Below, one piece after another: positions 48,345 through 60,668 of a DNA stretch of 64,000 nt (position 1 is the stretch's first letter; each line of letters starts with the position of its first letter). This stretch comes from Cotesia glomerata (Eukaryota > Arthropoda > Insecta > Hymenoptera > Braconidae), in NCBI RefSeq assembly GCF_020080835.1, contig NC_058163.1, forward strand, positions 11,573,113-11,637,112, written 5' to 3'. The notes under the pieces were generated by a model. That model was not told the origin of the DNA, did not search any database, and saw only the letters and a program-made list of their open reading frames with translations. The translations under genes and the position numbers were made by a program.

Positions 48345-49320
48345 ATTTCGTTAATATAAATGGTCATACTAGTCAAAAGTTAAGTTCTTAATTAAAATAT
48401 TTTGTAAATTTATTTCGTAATATTTACTGCAACTTTCATATAGAATAATTTAAAGACTTAATGATAATTTTTTAAGATCATTTATTTGAGTCATTTAAAT
48501 CAATATTCAGCATTATTTCACGTTTATGTAATGTAAATATCAGTATATGTTGTAATAGCATTGAGTATATAGATCTGTGATCTAGATTTGTGATAAATTC
48601 CAAGCAGAATGAAAAAGATAAAATTATGAATTATATTAATTAACATTCATAATAGCAGCTTTTCTTGTTATCGAATTTCAATACAACTTTTAACTTATTT
48701 GTGAAAAATTAATATTTTCTGAGTTTTAATAATAAATTTGCTTTTTTAATTGCATCTATAAAAATAAAAGTTATATTAGATTTTCGGATGGAAATCAAGC
48801 CTTAATTATTTCGCAGTATGTTAATTTATAATAATAATTATAAAAATCAAATCAATCAAGCCAACGTAGAACGAAATAATCAAGGAACGTATGGTTAACT
48901 TATATTGTTAATTATTAGATTATATAAAACGTTCCATTTTTAATAACTTAAAATATTAATCAATCGTTGTAAAACTGATTCAAATTATTAATTTTTTTTT
49001 TTTTATAAATATAGCTTTTAAGTATGTTTTTAGAATGTTCTAATTGAATAAATTCTTTAATGCCTATGAAAATAAAAAATAAAATTGATTGTTGTTGTAT
49101 AAGCAGAAGATAAAGTACCCAGTACTTGACACGTGACATGTCTTGAATAAGTTTATACAAGTTATATCATTAAAAAAAAATTAAGGCGATAAATGTGGAT
49201 AGTATTCATATTTTAATATTGTTTAGAGATTTAGCCCATTAATTATGATTGATGGTATCAAATTTGAAATCAACGTAATTTTTATTTCATTTGAGTAGAC
49301 ATTACTCAATAGTATATTAC
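48345..49320. other. Futsch-like 3' untranslated and intergenic DNA
   Basis: A/T-rich, with several AATAAA-like sites and no gene. A short antisense open frame at 48,960-49,160 has no recognisable features. Confidence 0.5.
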
Positions 49321-50575
49321 ACACCTAGGGAAGTAAAGTAAGAAATGTCTCAGATCACATGTAATTGTTGGCCGAGGCGAAGCCGAGAAAAAAATTTCTT
49401 ATCAGGCCTGATATCATCCAATATGCTTCGATGTGGTCATAGCACAAAATTACGAAAAAATACTGAGCTTAGTAAATAAATATGATTAGAAATAAATTGT
49501 TTTATAATAATTAAAATGAATCATATTAAATCCTTAGATTATTCCAAATCATTTTAGTACTTTTAAATGATCCTCATTAAATCTTATTTGACCATATTTC
49601 ATAAGAAAAATATGTTTATATCTGGCCTGATACACAGAAAAAAAAAAAGATTTTTTTGTCAAGCCAAGAAAAGTTTTCCGATAATCTAAGTTGTTTTGGA
49701 GCAGGAAGGAATATTATGAGACAGAAAAATTTTCTTGGCTCAATAAAACTTTACTTTAGCCAAGAGAATTTTCATTGTTTTAAATGTTTTCGTGAGCCAA
49801 GGAGTTTAGTTCTTTTACGGAGAATTGTTTCTTCCTGTATATAGTTGAATATGCCCATTCATGATTTTAAGATATGACAATATAAGCTTAATAGTTGATA
49901 CCCGCCCGCTTGGCTGGGCACACGATAAAATTCGATTGTATAACTTAGGTATGTAAAATATAAATAAAGTCATTTAATTCTAGTCGGTAGTAAAAATAAA
50001 TTCAAAATGAGAATGTAAGGATTAACTCAATTAAGAACTAAATTCCTAATCTTCTAAAAGCTTAGTTCAAACCGGCGAATAATCCTTTACATACCCTCTT
50101 CTCGTAGCTTCAAAAATTTTGATTTCGCATAACTCGTTCCGCGTGGTGTTATTTTCCCCACAAGAAACATGTCTGGTACATTGCAAATCTATGTTTCATA
50201 ATTCCACAGAAGTCTTATGTTGTAAGTTGTAGTTATAATTCATCTGTTAATGATTTTATTACTCTCGACTTCTCATCTAACATGTCTATAAAAGGTTATT
50301 TTTTTTAACGTAAATTGTTAAATATCAAATGACATTAGCTTTAGCCCGAAAGAATAGAGTTTATCTATTATACGATTTTTGAGTTGTACATGAACTGCTT
50401 AGGTAATCAATCATAAAACTATTTTCTTCTAATGTCTGTGATGAAAGATTCAGCAATCTACAGATTTGTGTATTCATCGTTATGGATCAGGAACTATCAG
50501 ACCTCAATTACTTATCATGAAACATGAAGATCAAGGTTTCATAAGTTCACTTTATATTACCTCCAATAAAGCGTA
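49321..50575. repeat. Mixed interspersed repeat fragments
   Basis: At 49,328-49,395 is a truncated copy of the 191-290 hairpin element (GGAAGTAAAGTAAGAAATGT, AGATCACATGTAATTGTTGG). About 49,635-49,850 is an inverted-repeat element with CCAAGAAAA...TTTTCTTGGC pairs, related to 61,795-61,970. At about 49,900 GTTGATACCCGCCCGC...GCTGGGC is the start motif also seen at 57,320. No gene. The open frame 50,466-50,795 runs into element B and is not convincing. Confidence 0.6.
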
Positions 50576-51523
50576 CCCTCGCAGTTTAGCAACCACGGTG
50601 GATCCACGATGGAACCACGGTTGTAGTGGACTTAATGTGGAGCCACGATGGAACCACGGTGGATCCACTGTGGATTTTGTGCCATTTTGCCATTGCGATT
50701 CCACCGTGGTTCAACAGCGGTCTTACAGTGGATTAACTGTGAATCTATTGTGGTTCGATCGTGGTTCCACCATAGTTCCACCTACGGTTTTATAGTGGAA
50801 TTGTCGTGACTCTGCCGTGGTTCCACAGTGGTTTTACTGTGATTCAACCGTAGGTTAATTTGTGGTTTTATTGTGGATTCATCGTGGATCCATCGTGATT
50901 TGGTGGTGATTCTACTGTGGTTCCACTCATGGCTAAAAATTTAACTATACACTCTTGAACTATGTATAAAATAAATAGTAAAAAGTTTAAAGTTCTATCT
51001 CCTCATTGGTCTTTATAAAAAAATCCTAAAAAAATGCTCAAAAATCAGGGAGTCAAACCAGAAGACCCCCTTGAATTTGTAAAGTTGACAGATGAATTCT
51101 ACATGTACTGTCAGATAACAAATTTTCAACTTTTCTAATTAAATAAATAATACCATCAAACCGAGTGGGTGAGTGCGCCTAAAACAGAAGTAGTGAAATT
51201 AGAAAATATCTGTATTCAGCAATTGCAAAAATGGCGTTGTTTTTTAAGGTAAAAAGATAATTAATTTTTGGAATCGATTAATACTCTTGGTCAAAGGTTT
51301 TTTATTTTTTGCCGAATTCTTTAAGGTTTCTAGCTGATAAGATTTCGGAATCGCTCGGGACAATCACTTCAAACAAATTTTCATGAAAAGTTGACATTTA
51401 AAAATTAAAAATAAATAAATAAATAAATAATAATTAGGGCCAGGACTTTCGCAGTTGTTTAAATGAGCATTCATATGTTTAACCTCAAATTTGAATAAAG
51501 AAAAAACGCCAACTTCCTGGCCC

Positions 51524-51567
<44 letters not shown>

Positions 51568-53127
51568 AATAATAATAACTACCTCAGAAAAGGGGTTTTT
51601 TTTTTCAAAATTTGAATTTTGAAAAAAAAATTATTCTTTTCTAAATTCAGCTTAGTTCACACATTTTCAACGCAAAAAGTTTTAAAATATATAAGAATCG
51701 CAGGTAATTGTTTAGTTTCACGTTTTTAAAAGTAAACTATTGTTGTCGCAATTGAAATGTTAACTTAAATTTTGCTCTGATAGAAAATCGTCAATAAAAT
51801 TCATCCACTTGGTCTATCAATTTTTGGTGATTTGTTTCGTTTTCTATGGATGAAAATAAACAAATAAAAAAAAACATTTTTCGTAAAAATATTAATTTTT
51901 TGATATTTTTTCAAAGTTTTTTTTTTTTTAATCCAACAATTGACACTTTTCATATTTTTTTTATTCTACAATTGAAATTTATCACACATTAATTTTTAGA
52001 TATTTTGCTAAAACTTTTTTTTAACCGAAAATTTGACATTTTTCATAATTTGTTTTTAGTTAAAAAATTGACATGTTTCATAATTTTTCTTATCCCAAAA
52101 ATTAACATTTTTGAAAAATTTTTCTATTTTAGATTTATTCTAAAAAAAAAAAAAATCTATTAAGTAGAAAATAATCTAAACATGTTGATTTCACACCCCG
52201 TGAAAATAAAAAATTACCGAATCTTACAATTGAAAATAGAAGTATAAGATAAATAATTGAGAATGGGAAACTAAATTTCAATTTTGAATGTCTGTAGATA
52301 TAATTATTATTATTCATTTAATTTCTTCGTAAAGTTCCTTTTCATATTCCACTTAGAACTTAGTCATTTGAAGACGCGTCATTTAAAAAGTTTATGAGAC
52401 TACTGAGATTCAACTTTTCTTAGTCGGCCGTGTAGCGATGCGGGTAGCGCGTAAGTCTGGCGAGCGATAGGTTCCGAGTTCGGTTCTCGGTTAGGACAAA
52501 GCGATTTATACTTCTTTCTTTATTTACGGAGTGTATTAGGTTAATTTAGCATAAATAATCCTCTCCTCCTACCTCCTTACTCCTTAGGTACAAACTGGAC
52601 AGTAAATAATCCCTGTTTGTAAAAAAATACTCTCCCAAATTGGGGAAATCATTAATTTTTGTTTTTTTGTTAAAAAATTAATTTATATATTTTTTTGTGT
52701 TCATAAACGATTTTTATAGTAGTAATTGTAATAATTGTTAATTACAAATTTGTATGGTTAATAACAATTATTATTAATTACTACTACTTATTTTTTATAA
52801 CAATAATAATTATTATTCACAATAAAAAAATCACGGTTAAAACAGAACTCGAATTTCGACTCGAGACCCACAATGGAACCATTGCAAATTCACAATGGAA
52901 CCATTGTGGAGCCACAGTAGGAACACCGCTAAACCACCATCGAACCACAGTCAAACCATAATAGATTCACAAGAAAGCCTTTGCTTAACCACGGTGGGAC
53001 CACGATGGCAAAACGTCACAAAATCCACAGTGGATCCACTGTCGTTCCACAGTACATCCCGTGTAGCTCCTCTGTGGACCCTTTATGTACCCACCATGGA
53101 TCCTTAGTGATTTCAAGACCGTGAGGG
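50576..53127. mobile_element. Composite element B with CCAC(N)GTGG-dense ends
   Basis: The left end (50,576-50,930) and right end (52,860-53,127) are built of degenerate copies of a palindromic motif of the type CCACGGTGG / GGAACCACGATGGAACC, while the 1.9-kb centre has almost none. The outermost 37 bp match in inverted orientation at about 26 of 37 positions (CCCTCGCAGTTTAGC and the complement of GACCGTGAGGG). The centre is A/T-homopolymer-rich, with a (TTA)n tract at 51,523-51,565 and a tRNA-like stretch at 52,424-52,500. No transposase ORF. Boundaries are approximate and no target-site duplication was found. Confidence 0.6.
52424..52500 (+). repeat. tRNA-like (SINE-head-like) segment in element B
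   Basis: GTGTAGCGATGCGGGTAGCG resembles a tRNA A box, and GAGTTCGGTTCTCGG, 35 bp on, resembles a B box (GTTCNANNC type). It is unusually GC-rich for the area. The acceptor arms do not close, so it is not a functional tRNA gene; a tRNA-derived SINE head is the best reading. Confidence 0.45.
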
Positions 53128-53974
53128 GCATCATAAGCTTTTAGTTACTGCTAGCAGTTACTTGAGTTACTCTTCCATCAGACAAAAATTGATTTCTGTA
53201 GCATTCACCTCAATCAAAATTTATTGTTCTTGTTTTAAAGATTTATATGGTTTGACTCATATGACATGTAATCTACATTGCTTATATCATTTACCCGACG
53301 CTGTACGTAAGTTTGGACCGTTGCCGATGACATCTTGTCTTTCGTACGAAGATCTTAATGGATCATTTGGACGTTTAGTACGAAGCACCCATTATTCACA
53401 ATTACAAATTTGTTCAGCGTTATGTACCTTTAATAATATAATTGAACTAAAATCAAACATAGTAGAAAATAATAACGTCACACAATTCAGAACAAAATTA
53501 GAACTATTTAATCTGTGAAGACGTAAGCTCTCGTATATTTCTGATAAATACTTTGTCATCGGCAAAATAATTAAAATCGAATTATCAGAAACATTGAAAA
53601 CTATTTTTGAAAGAAGCAATGTTTACCTACCAGCTTTTCTCAATACTTTTAAATTTTATCGATTGTTTAAAAACTATATAGCGTATGAATCTCTGTGTTA
53701 CAAACGTAAGAAAAAAACCAATTCTACTGTTGTTATTTACAATTATAAAAATAAACAGAGAATTGGAATTATTAATGAATTCATAAAAATTTGTTACTGT
53801 CAAGAATCTTCCTGCCGAATTAATTGCGAAAGTAGTAATTTTTTTGTGATTATCACGGATTGTATTTCAGTAAGTTCAATTATTCCTGATTCTCTTATTG
53901 ATATGATTGATTTATGTATTAGATCAAATGAACCCCCACACGGAGAAAATTTTATAGTAGAGTTTACTATCTAG
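53111..53974 (+). pseudogene. Transposase C-terminal fragment with one in-frame TGA
   Basis: Open from 53,111 to a TGA at 53,516-53,518, and then open in the same frame to TAG at 53,972-53,974. The part YGLTHMTCNLHCLYHLPDAV...FGPLPMTSCLSYEDLNG...LVRSTHYSQLQIC has the look of the DUF4218-like C-terminal domain of CACTA/Harbinger-type transposon proteins in animals and plants. The rest ends in GENFIVEFTI. The N-terminal transposase part is absent from the window. Only the single stop interrupts about 285 codons, so loss is recent or the copy is a decaying relative of an active element. It begins just beside the right end of element B, which may have cut it. Confidence 0.6.
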
Positions 53975-54286
53975 TTATGATAAAATCTATTAACTGAATT
54001 CGATAGTAGTAAATATTATTTAAATAATTATAATTATTACGGGTCAACATGAAATTTGACTTTGATTGCAAAGCATTAAATTTCGGTAGTTTAGGTCGTA
54101 ATAAGACGGAAAAAAAATATATGGCATGAAAAACTTTGCTTTTGTGCTTAGAAGACTGATTGAACGAAATTTTTAAAAATCTCGGATTTTAATTTTTGAT
54201 TGAAAATAAAACTATTGAAATAAAAATGTTTATTATTTTTATTAAGTTTTACTATCAAATTAGCTTACAGAAAAGTGGAAAATAAC
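53975..54286. other. Spacer between two convergent transposon-type genes
   Basis: 312 bp of A/T-rich DNA with nothing recognisable. The two flanking genes end towards each other here. Confidence 0.5.
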
Positions 54287-56031
54287 TTAAAAGTGCACAC
54301 TTTTACTTTTTCTTTTATGTTCATAGCTACTTTCTCTCAATAAACCCCAAATATAGTCGCCCATCATGTTTTCATTGTATTGGCCTTGATAGCGTTGTTC
54401 AAAATTCATGATGTCCTGATGGAAACGTTCTCCTTGCTCTTCGGAATAGGCTCCCATATTGTTTTTAAATTTATCCAAATGAGCATGCAGCATATGTACT
54501 TTTAATGACATCCTGCAGCCCATGGCCTTAAAATTTGTAAGCATATCCTCAACCAACTTTTCGTAGTTTTCAGCTTTATTATTTCCTAAAAATCCAGAAA
54601 CTACTGCTTTAAAACTGTTCCAACTTGCTTTTTGAGTACGATTCAGCAACGTTGGAAATTTTTCATCGGCGAAAATCTGTCTTATTTGCGGACCAACAAA
54701 AACGCCAGCTTTAACCTTTGCTTCCGATAACTTCGGAAAAAATTTTTTTAAGTATCCAAAAGCTTCTGAAGTTTCATCCAGTTTTTTAACAAATTGTTTC
54801 ATCAACCCTAACTTAATGTGCAAAGGCGGCATTAACACTTTTTCCGCTTCAACAATCGGCTCAAATTTGACGTTCTGTTTTCCGACACACAATTCTGTTC
54901 TTACAGGCCATGACCGTTGAATATAGTGTTTAGAATCCGCTCTGCTATCCCACAAGCACAAATAACACGGATACTTTGTATATCCACCCTGTAGCCCCAT
55001 TAAAAATCCCACCATTTTAAAATCTCCAATCAGCTCTCAGTTATACTCACGATACTTTACAGATTCAAGCAAAATTTTGACACTTTCATAATTTTCTTTA
55101 AGATGTACTGAGTGAGCAATTGGAAGAGACGGAAATTTATTTCCGTTGTGCAATAGAACTGCTTTTAAACTTTTTGTAGAGCTGTCAATGAATAAACGCC
55201 ATTCGTTAGGGACACAGGGTATGCCAATTGCTTCAAACATACCTTTAATGTCATTACAAAAATAAAGTCCATCTTCCTTCGTGAAAAACGTTGCAAACAT
55301 TTCATGCCTAGTCCGCTGATCCGTGATCTTAACATCATCAAGCAAATTCCACTGTTTTAACCGAGAGCCCAGAAGCTCTGCTTTATTTTTTGGCAAATTT
55401 AAATCTCTAATTAGATCGTTAAAATTTTCTGAAGTAATGAGATAGTGTTTTGGTTGTTCAGGTGTAGGCAAAAACTCCTTATCGGAATTATTTTTATAAG
55501 AACTAAAAGATGAGCTACTTTTCTGCGATAATTTTTTTGGTGGCTCAGGTACTGGTCGTGTCAGGTCGTGAGCAATTGGAGCAGAAGAAGATTCGAGGTC
55601 AGGATATTCAATAGGTTTTGCATTTTTACCTCTACGTCTTTTATTCGGATTCACCATACAAAAGTAGCAGTCAGTAATATGGTCTTTTGGTTCTCGCCAA
55701 ATCCTTGGTATTGCAAATTTCATAGATCTTTTCTCACCTCGATACCAACCTAAAAATATAAAAATAAAAATTAATATGTCTATTATTTTGGATTCATCGC
55801 TTAATTAAATAAAAATTGCTTACCTTCCAAACACCTTTTACAATAACTACAAGCAACATGTGGAGCCCATGGCTTATCTTGATTCCGTACAGGACAGTCA
55901 AAATATACTTCATAGGCTTCACAGAGAACGTGAGATGTCTTTAGTTCATATTTCACGTCTCGAACTTTAATAAATTGACCACATATAAAACAAAATGCAT
56001 CAGCATCGTATTTGCACTTTCGTGACGACAT
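54287..56031 (-). pseudogene. Repetitive transposon-type gene, two exons, with W-to-stop change
   Basis: Minus strand. Exon 1 is 55,824-56,031 (MSSRKCKYDADAFCFICGQF..., cysteine pairs CFICG and CSYCKRC, zinc-binding-like). Exon 2 is 54,287-55,749; the intron is GT-AG. Joined they give 557 codons with correct phase, interrupted only by a TGA at 55,037-55,039 (REYN-stop-ELIGDFKMVGF). Members of this family in other insect and cnidarian genomes, as I recall them, read straight through with Trp at this place, and TGG to TGA is a single change. C-terminal marks are GGYTKYPCYLCLWDSRADSK, PPLHIKLGLMKQF, GAYSEEQGERFHQDI and MMGDYIWGLLRES. The family is highly repeated in invertebrate genomes and looks mobile-element-derived; its activity is not known to me. 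Confidence 0.7.
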
Positions 56032-56350
56032 TTTAAGTTATTCTGGGCTTGTAAATAACACCTGATGGTTGTTTATCACTCGGGTGCCATCTAGCGGCAC
56101 AGTGTAAACGTTAATACCCCACTCTCACCGCGCGGTCTTTTTAAAAATATTAAAATCAATTAAAATTTATGAAAAAATTGAAAAATGAGTATTATTATTA
56201 TAACTATCAAAAAAGCAAACTTTATACCGAAAAAAGGTATTTTCTTTTCGTTTTTGTGCATAACTAACTGGAAAATAATAGTATAAACTTTAGGACAAAG
56301 AACGAAAATTTTTTTGTAGAGTCGTGCATAATTATGCATAATTATGTAAA
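56032..56350. other. Upstream region of the minus-strand transposon-type gene
   Basis: Contains a GC-richer patch CACTCGGGTGCCATCTAGCG...CTCACCGCGCGG at about 56,078-56,140, which may be its promoter or the end of its element. The rest is A/T-rich. Confidence 0.4.
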
Positions 56351-57197
56351 CCATCTGAATTGTAGTAGTTACTATCCTGATGGTAACTACTACTATTATG
56401 ATGGTAATCAGTAATAATAGCTATTATTATTTTAACTAGTTACTACTATTATCAAAATCGTAATTCCTAATATAACCTGATGGTTGCCGTTACCATCGGT
56501 AATAATAATAGTTACTATCTAAGCTAGTAAAGAATATTTAAAAAATTAAGAATCTGCGTTAGCGTGGATGCATTTCTGAATTAACTAAAAGCAGTTGTAG
56601 CGCAGTGTAGTGCACAAAAAATCGGGATTAAATTTATATTTAAATTTTTATTTGTCTAAAACAAGATTCAACGCCAAATTTTTCAAAAAAAATTTGAAAT
56701 TTCCAAAAAAATCAAAATTTTCAATAAAATTCAAATTTCAAAAAAAAAATTTTAATCTTACAAAAAATTTTTAAAAAACATAATTTTCAAAAAATCTAAG
56801 ATTTCCAAAAAAAAAATGTTGGATACAATGAAGCTTTAAACTAATTATTAATCATAATTATCTAATCATTTAAATTAAATTTTTCCCTTTAAAAATTGCA
56901 ATTAAAGAGAGCATACTCTTTGCTCCAGTTGATGGTATCGTATTTTGAAATGCACCGAATCAGCTTGACTACATGTAATTTTTCTTCTGCATTGAATTAA
57001 ATGATATTCTTAAAGCTAGTACATGAAATAAACTCATTGACCTGTTCAAGTTATGCATTCTGTTGAAGAAATTTAATGCACAAATTATCAAAACTAGCAA
57101 CCTGCAGTCCCTATGTGACTGCCAAGAATTGCGAACTATAATAAACAAAATTTTGCTTAATTGTATAATGATTTTCGTTAAAGTGTAATTTACTTTC

Positions 57198-59596
57198 TTA
57201 ACTATTAACATTTATAAAGATATAAGCTCATCCCGATATTACAATCATAACGAGCTTTCATTTGAGTACCCACTTGCATTTTTGATATATTTTTCATATA
57301 TACATATATATATACTAGCTGTTACCCGCCCGCTCCGCTGGGCGCTTTATAGAATTGTATTTTTAGATCTAGATTTGAAATTTAATTGGAAGATTGTTTT
57401 GACTTGCACAGATTCCAAATTCCATCAAATTGGTCTGTATATTGTGTCCACATGATTATTCTAGCTAAAATTCATTGTAACTTTCAATGTGCAATCACTA
57501 TAACATTCCCGTGGCTTTCTTCCAAAAATGAATATTAATTGACACGAAGAAAAAAAATTTTAAATGAGCATTGTAAGTTTTAGTTAAAGTAATTGCAGGT
57601 CTCATAAGTGAAGTTGAAATCTGCCTAACTTAAATTGTGACGAATTTCGCTGTTAATTAAAATTTCTTCCGTAACATCAATTATATATAGAAAATTATTT
57701 GTACTTGTTTTTTACGAATTTTCTTAAAATGAGTAGCCAAATTTTTTTTCTATATCTCATGTGTTTAGAAAATCCAATGCTTTTAATCTGTTACATTTTC
57801 GCGATCCCGTAATAAGAACAATTCTTCGGTTATGTGATCAGCAAAAAAAAATGTATGTAAAATTCTTAGTCGACTTTTTTGCCGCTGCCAAAGAGACGAT
57901 TGTTGTAAGAAAATATCACTATTAAGAAAGAAAAATATTTAAATCCGTTGACCTTGGAGGCCATCCCGGTATTTGCCTGTTTATCTTCAGATTCTATCAA
58001 ATTTTATATTTGTAGGAACTGTATTTAAAGAATATGAATTTTTTGACAATTATTACTCCCGCACTTCTATGTGGGGGAGGAATTTCGTAAGATCCTATTC
58101 GAGATAATTTCTACATTATAAATAAAAGATTTCAACAAAACTTCGAGTCTATAAAAACTATCGATTGGAAATGAGAAATTTTCATTGTTAACGCCCCCAC
58201 CATCCCTTTTGGGGTTAGAATTCGAGAAAATCCATTCTCAGCTGAACTTGACATCGTACACGAAGATTCCTACCAAATTTAGAATCTGCAGGAGTTACAG
58301 TTTGGAAATTAAAATTTTAGATTTTGACACCCACCCCCGCAATCCCTATCGGAAGTAGAATTTTTTGGGATCCGTTTTGAGATGATCTCATGACAAATGA
58401 AAGATTCCTACCTAATTTCAAGTTTGTAGAAGTTACAGTTTGGAAATGGAAATTTCAAATTCTAACACCCACCCCCGCAATCCCTGTCGGAAGTAGAATT
58501 TATTGAAATCCGTTTTGAGATGATCTCTACATGACAAATAAAAGATTCCTACCAAATTTACGCCTTTTAGAAGCTATGTTTTGGAAATTAAGATTTTTTT
58601 TTGTCAACACCCACCCCCGCAATCCTTATTGGGGGTGATTCGTCGTAAAATCCGCTCTTAGATTATTTCTACATCACATAGAAGATTCTTACCGAATTTG
58701 GAGTCTATAAGAGCTATAGCTTGGAAATTAAAAATTTTAATTGTTAACATCCACCCCCGCAAACTCCTGTGAGGTATCTTAAAATTCGTTCGTATATTAT
58801 TTCTACATCTCTTAGAGAAAATTCCTACTTAATTGGAGTCTGTAGGAGCTATAGCTTGAAAATTAAAAATTGTCATTGTTAATACCCACCCCCACAATCC
58901 GTATTGGGAGTAGGCTGTCATTAAATCCACTCTTGAATCATTTATACATCACATAGAGCAGATTCTTACCAAATTTGGAGCCTATAGGAGCTACAGCTCT
59001 GAAATTTAAAATTTTCATTATTAACACCCACCCCCGCAACCCCTTGTGGAGTAGGATATCGTTAAATTCGTTTATAAATTATTTTTACATCACTAACAAA
59101 AAATTCATACAAAATTAGGATTCTCTAGGAGCTATAGCTCGGAAATTTTAAATTTTCATTGTTAACGCCCACCCCCGCAATCCATATTGGGAGTAGATTG
59201 TCATAAAATCCGCTCTTAGATCATTTCTACATCACATATAGGAGATTCCTGCCAAATTTGGAGTCAATAGGAGCTATAGTTTAAAAATGGGAATTTTCCA
59301 TTTTCAACGCCCCCGCAACCCCCCTTGTAGGTGGAATTTCGTAAAATCTGTTCTTAGCTGACCTTTACACGGCGAAAGAAATATTCCTACCAAATTTCGT
59401 CTCTACGCTTTATGGTTTCAGAGATATCGTGATGAGTCAATATATAGGTGGAAATCTCTTATATATATATAGATATATAAATATATATATATAGATATAT
59501 ATATATATATGAAAAATTGATGTGGGTACTCAAATGAAGGGTCTCGATGAGTATAATATTGGAGTGAGCTTACATCTGTAAAAATGTCAATAATTC
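57198..59596. mobile_element. Element with about 105-bp terminal inverted repeats, nested in element C
   Basis: The left end (about 57,198-57,305: ATTAACATTTATAAAGATAT, TAAGCTCATCCCGATATTAC, TTCATTTGAGTACCCACTTG) matches the reverse complement of about 59,495-59,596 (CAAATGAAGG, GGAGTGAGCTTACATCTGTA). Just inside lie (AT)n tracts and, on the left, TAGCTGTTACCCGCCCGCTC, a motif also at 49,900. The interior has about nine tandem units of about 139 bp. No ORF, so it is non-autonomous. Confidence 0.75.
58020..59450. repeat. About 139-bp diverged tandem repeat, about nine units
   Basis: Each unit contains AACACCCACCCCCGCAATCC followed by TCCT-ACCAAATTT-GAGTCTATAGGAGCTATAG-like text. Copies of the CACCC word stand at 58,329, 58,466, 58,618, 58,748, 58,884, 59,025 and 59,166, with weaker ones at both sides. 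Spacing is 130-152 bp. The copies are clearly diverged, unlike the 101-bp array at 2 kb. Confidence 0.9.
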
Positions 59597-60596
59597 ACAA
59601 GATACAAGATCATTTATTGATTATGAATCTAGAGATAGAGTTTTTTTCTCTCAATGATATTCTCTTAATAATATAGATTATAGGATAACAATTAATTCAA
59701 TCATAATGGAACCATCAAATAATGTTTCATTATTTTATCTTGTGAAAAAATATTAATAATTGATAATAATAAGACTTTTTTAGTAACTCAAATCTTGGAT
59801 GATTGCTATTTTGATAATCATACTCAATCATTCAAAATAATCAATAACAGCTCTAATATTTGGAAATTTTTATCATATATGGATTTAAACGATTGTGTTA
59901 TTATTTCTTTTAATATTTTAAACGAAAAAATGTTCATAACTAAAATATGGATGCAAATAAAGAATTAAATTAAATAAATTTATATCATTTTTTCTTTCAG
60001 AATTTTTACAATCTGAGATGGTTACAGTTACCATCTTCGATTATAGCAGTTATAATTTTTAATAATTACAATTATCATTTTCGATAGTAATCGTTACCAT
60101 TATTAATAGTAACTAGTACAATTGTCAATGATGACACCTATTGCGTCATTGTGTATTTCAATTTTTTTAAAGTCCTAGTAAATACCCAGTAAACACGTTT
60201 ACGTCAATGTGACGTCAAAATGACATTGGGCTATGTCAGGATTTACGTAAGATACAAGTCACGAATGAGTCATATGTGACTCATTATTTCACACTTCTTG
60301 ACGTAAGATTCTGACGTAAAAATATGACGTAGTCATGACGTCAGTATTATGTGTCTCAATGACATTTATGACGTCAATATGACATACCTGTGATGTCTAT
60401 ATCATGATAATGATGTCATTATGACGTAAAAGTGATGTAAGTGATGTAAGAATTGTACCTCAGAAAAAATATTAAAAAAAAAATTTCTCAAAAATAAAAA
60501 GATGGCAATTTTGAAATTAATTATAGTGTTGTGGACTTATTACAGTTTGAAACACTAGTTATATGTTGATACTTGATGAAAAAATCCTGAAATATG

Positions 60597-60668
60597 CTGG
60601 GCTCGAACTTGGGTCCTCACGTGTCGGAGTCTGGAACGCTGCTCACTTGTCCAAGTAACGGTTCATGT
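60597..60668 (-). repeat. tRNA-like segment in element A
   Basis: On the minus strand, TTACTTGGACAAGTGAGCAG resembles an A box and CCCAAGTTCGAGCCCAGC a B box, about 40 bp apart with TCCAGACTCCGACACG between (anticodon-loop-like). It looks like a degraded tRNA or SINE head. The acceptor stem does not pair well, so an active tRNA is unlikely. Confidence 0.5.

Larger units (their letters stand above)
56351..60133. mobile_element. Composite element C with GGTAAC/GTTACC-dense ends, split by an insertion
   Basis: The left end (56,351-56,530) and right end (60,010-60,133) are dense in GATGGTAAC, GTTACCATC, AGTAACTA and TAGTTACTA words. The outermost bases match in inverted orientation (ATTGTAGTAGTTACTAT and the complement of ATAGTAACTAGTACAAT). 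After the left end comes GCAGTTGTAGCGCAGTGTAG (tRNA A-box-like), then homopolymer-rich A/T DNA (56,640-56,820), as in elements A and B. A separate terminal-inverted-repeat element occupies 57,198-59,596. No ORF belongs to it. Boundaries are approximate. Confidence 0.5.

Noticed and set aside
52424..52500. Functional tRNA gene
   Set aside because: A- and B-box-like words but no closing acceptor stem and no terminator-like T run directly after; the same holds for 60,597-60,668.
53594..53974. Independent small gene
   Set aside because: Same frame as the upstream transposase fragment, separated only by one TGA; treated as one pseudogene.
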